Below the pieces are notes generated by a model that saw nothing but the letters and a program-made list of their open reading frames with translations, was not told where the DNA came from and did no database searches. Made by a program: the position numbers and the translations under genes. Source: Aphodosoma sp044433285 (lineage in GTDB: Bacteria > Bacteroidota > Bacteroidia > Bacteroidales > Paludibacteraceae). From it: a stretch of DNA of 17,500 bases. The DNA lies in the NCBI GenBank assembly GCA_044433285.1, contig JAWXTU010000048.1, positions 1 to 17,500 of the forward strand. The letters are read 5' to 3'. Positions 17,324 to 17,500 of this stretch are shown here, piece by piece; positions within the stretch are counted from its first letter, which is position 1, and every line of letters starts with the position of its first letter.

Positions 17324-17357
17324 CCTCCATACGCTGCGAAGCGTATGGAGGTTTTTT
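17324..17357 (+). terminator. Strong intrinsic terminator of the giant gene
   Basis: CCTCCATACGCT at 17324-17335 pairs perfectly with AGCGTATGGAGG at 17340-17351 around a GCGA loop of the stable GNRA type. Six T follow at 17352-17357. It lies 49 bp after the stop. There is no A run on the upstream side, so it should work only for plus-strand transcription. Confidence 0.95.
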
Positions 17358-17405
17358 CTTCTGCTAATAATTTGTAGAGTAAAGGTGACTTCTATTAACT
17401 GATTC

Positions 17406-17436
17406 TTTGAAAATCAAATAATTATGCTTATCTTTG
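17406..17436 (+). promoter_or_regulatory. Bacteroides-type promoter, TTTG-N19-TATCTTTG
   Basis: This is the best promoter in the window. TTTG at 17406-17409 and TATCTTTG at 17429-17436 are separated by 19 bp, which agrees with the -33 and -7 consensus of the Bacteroides primary sigma factor in both sequence and spacing. Transcription would start near 17442, leaving a leader of about 20 nt before the ATG at 17462. Confidence 0.8.
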
Positions 17437-17461
17437 CAGTGTAAAACTAATATAAATCATT

Positions 17462-17500
17462 ATGAATTTTAAGTGCACAGGAAAGCGAGGATTATTTGAT
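17462..17500 (+). CDS. Start of an unidentified gene (cut by window edge)
   Basis: An open frame begins at the ATG at 17462 and runs to the last base, giving only MNFKCTGKRGLFD. The strong promoter and short leader just upstream support it as a true gene start. Thirteen residues are too few to identify a family. The GLFD segment recalls the amino terminus of some IS5/IS1182-type transposases, but this is only a weak resemblance. Confidence 0.6.
   Translation, partial: MNFKCTGKRGLFD

Noticed and set aside
1..17500. CRISPR array, insertion sequence or phage attachment site
   Set aside because: No regularly spaced direct repeats, transposase frame or flanking inverted repeats were found within the window; only the 13-codon start at the right edge leaves a transposase open.

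Overview
The window reads as chromosomal DNA of a low-GC member of the Bacteroidota, probably Bacteroidales. Three things point there. SecA is the long form with the extra segment typical of this phylum. Promoter-like sites match the Bacteroides -7 consensus TAnnTTTG rather than TATAAT. A giant secreted protein ends in a type IX secretion (T9SS) type A sorting domain. Shine-Dalgarno sequences are not evident before the genes, which is also usual in this phylum. No tRNA, rRNA, CRISPR array, integrase or insertion sequence is visible.

Layout. Positions 1-1777 (minus strand) hold the N-terminal ~592 residues of SecA, cut by the window edge. A 127-bp divergent promoter region separates it from a plus-strand run of four genes. 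hydE (1905-2921) and hydG (2989-4404) encode radical-SAM maturases for the H-cluster of [FeFe] hydrogenase. They are followed by a cytoplasmic GH13 alpha-amylase family enzyme (4501-6216) and an exported patatin-like lipid hydrolase (6185-7135). The last two overlap by 32 bp, and the run closes with a hairpin terminator at 7152-7184. A 395-bp gap (7136-7530) holds that terminator, a promoter and a leader with a terminator-like hairpin. It precedes one 3247-residue secreted protein (7531-17274). That protein alternates eleven jelly-roll-like modules with ten fibronectin type III-like domains, then has about five short Cys-containing repeats and the T9SS sorting domain. A very strong terminator (17324-17357) ends this unit. 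A well-formed promoter at 17406-17436 starts another gene, of which only 13 codons are in the window.

How the parts relate. HydE and HydG make the organic ligand and the Fe-CO-CN precursor for the [FeFe] hydrogenase active site, which implies fermentative hydrogen metabolism. HydF and the hydrogenase itself must lie outside the window. The intracellular GH13 enzyme would feed alpha-glucans into the same fermentative metabolism; that link is inference from gene order. The giant protein is probably a surface-anchored or released adhesin-like fibre exported by Sec and then T9SS. I see no clear new multi-gene system. The most notable signals are covarying cysteine pairs across the giant protein's repeats, a distinct subclass of modules inside the array, an apparently leaderless hydE, and short look-alike palindromes near gene boundaries.
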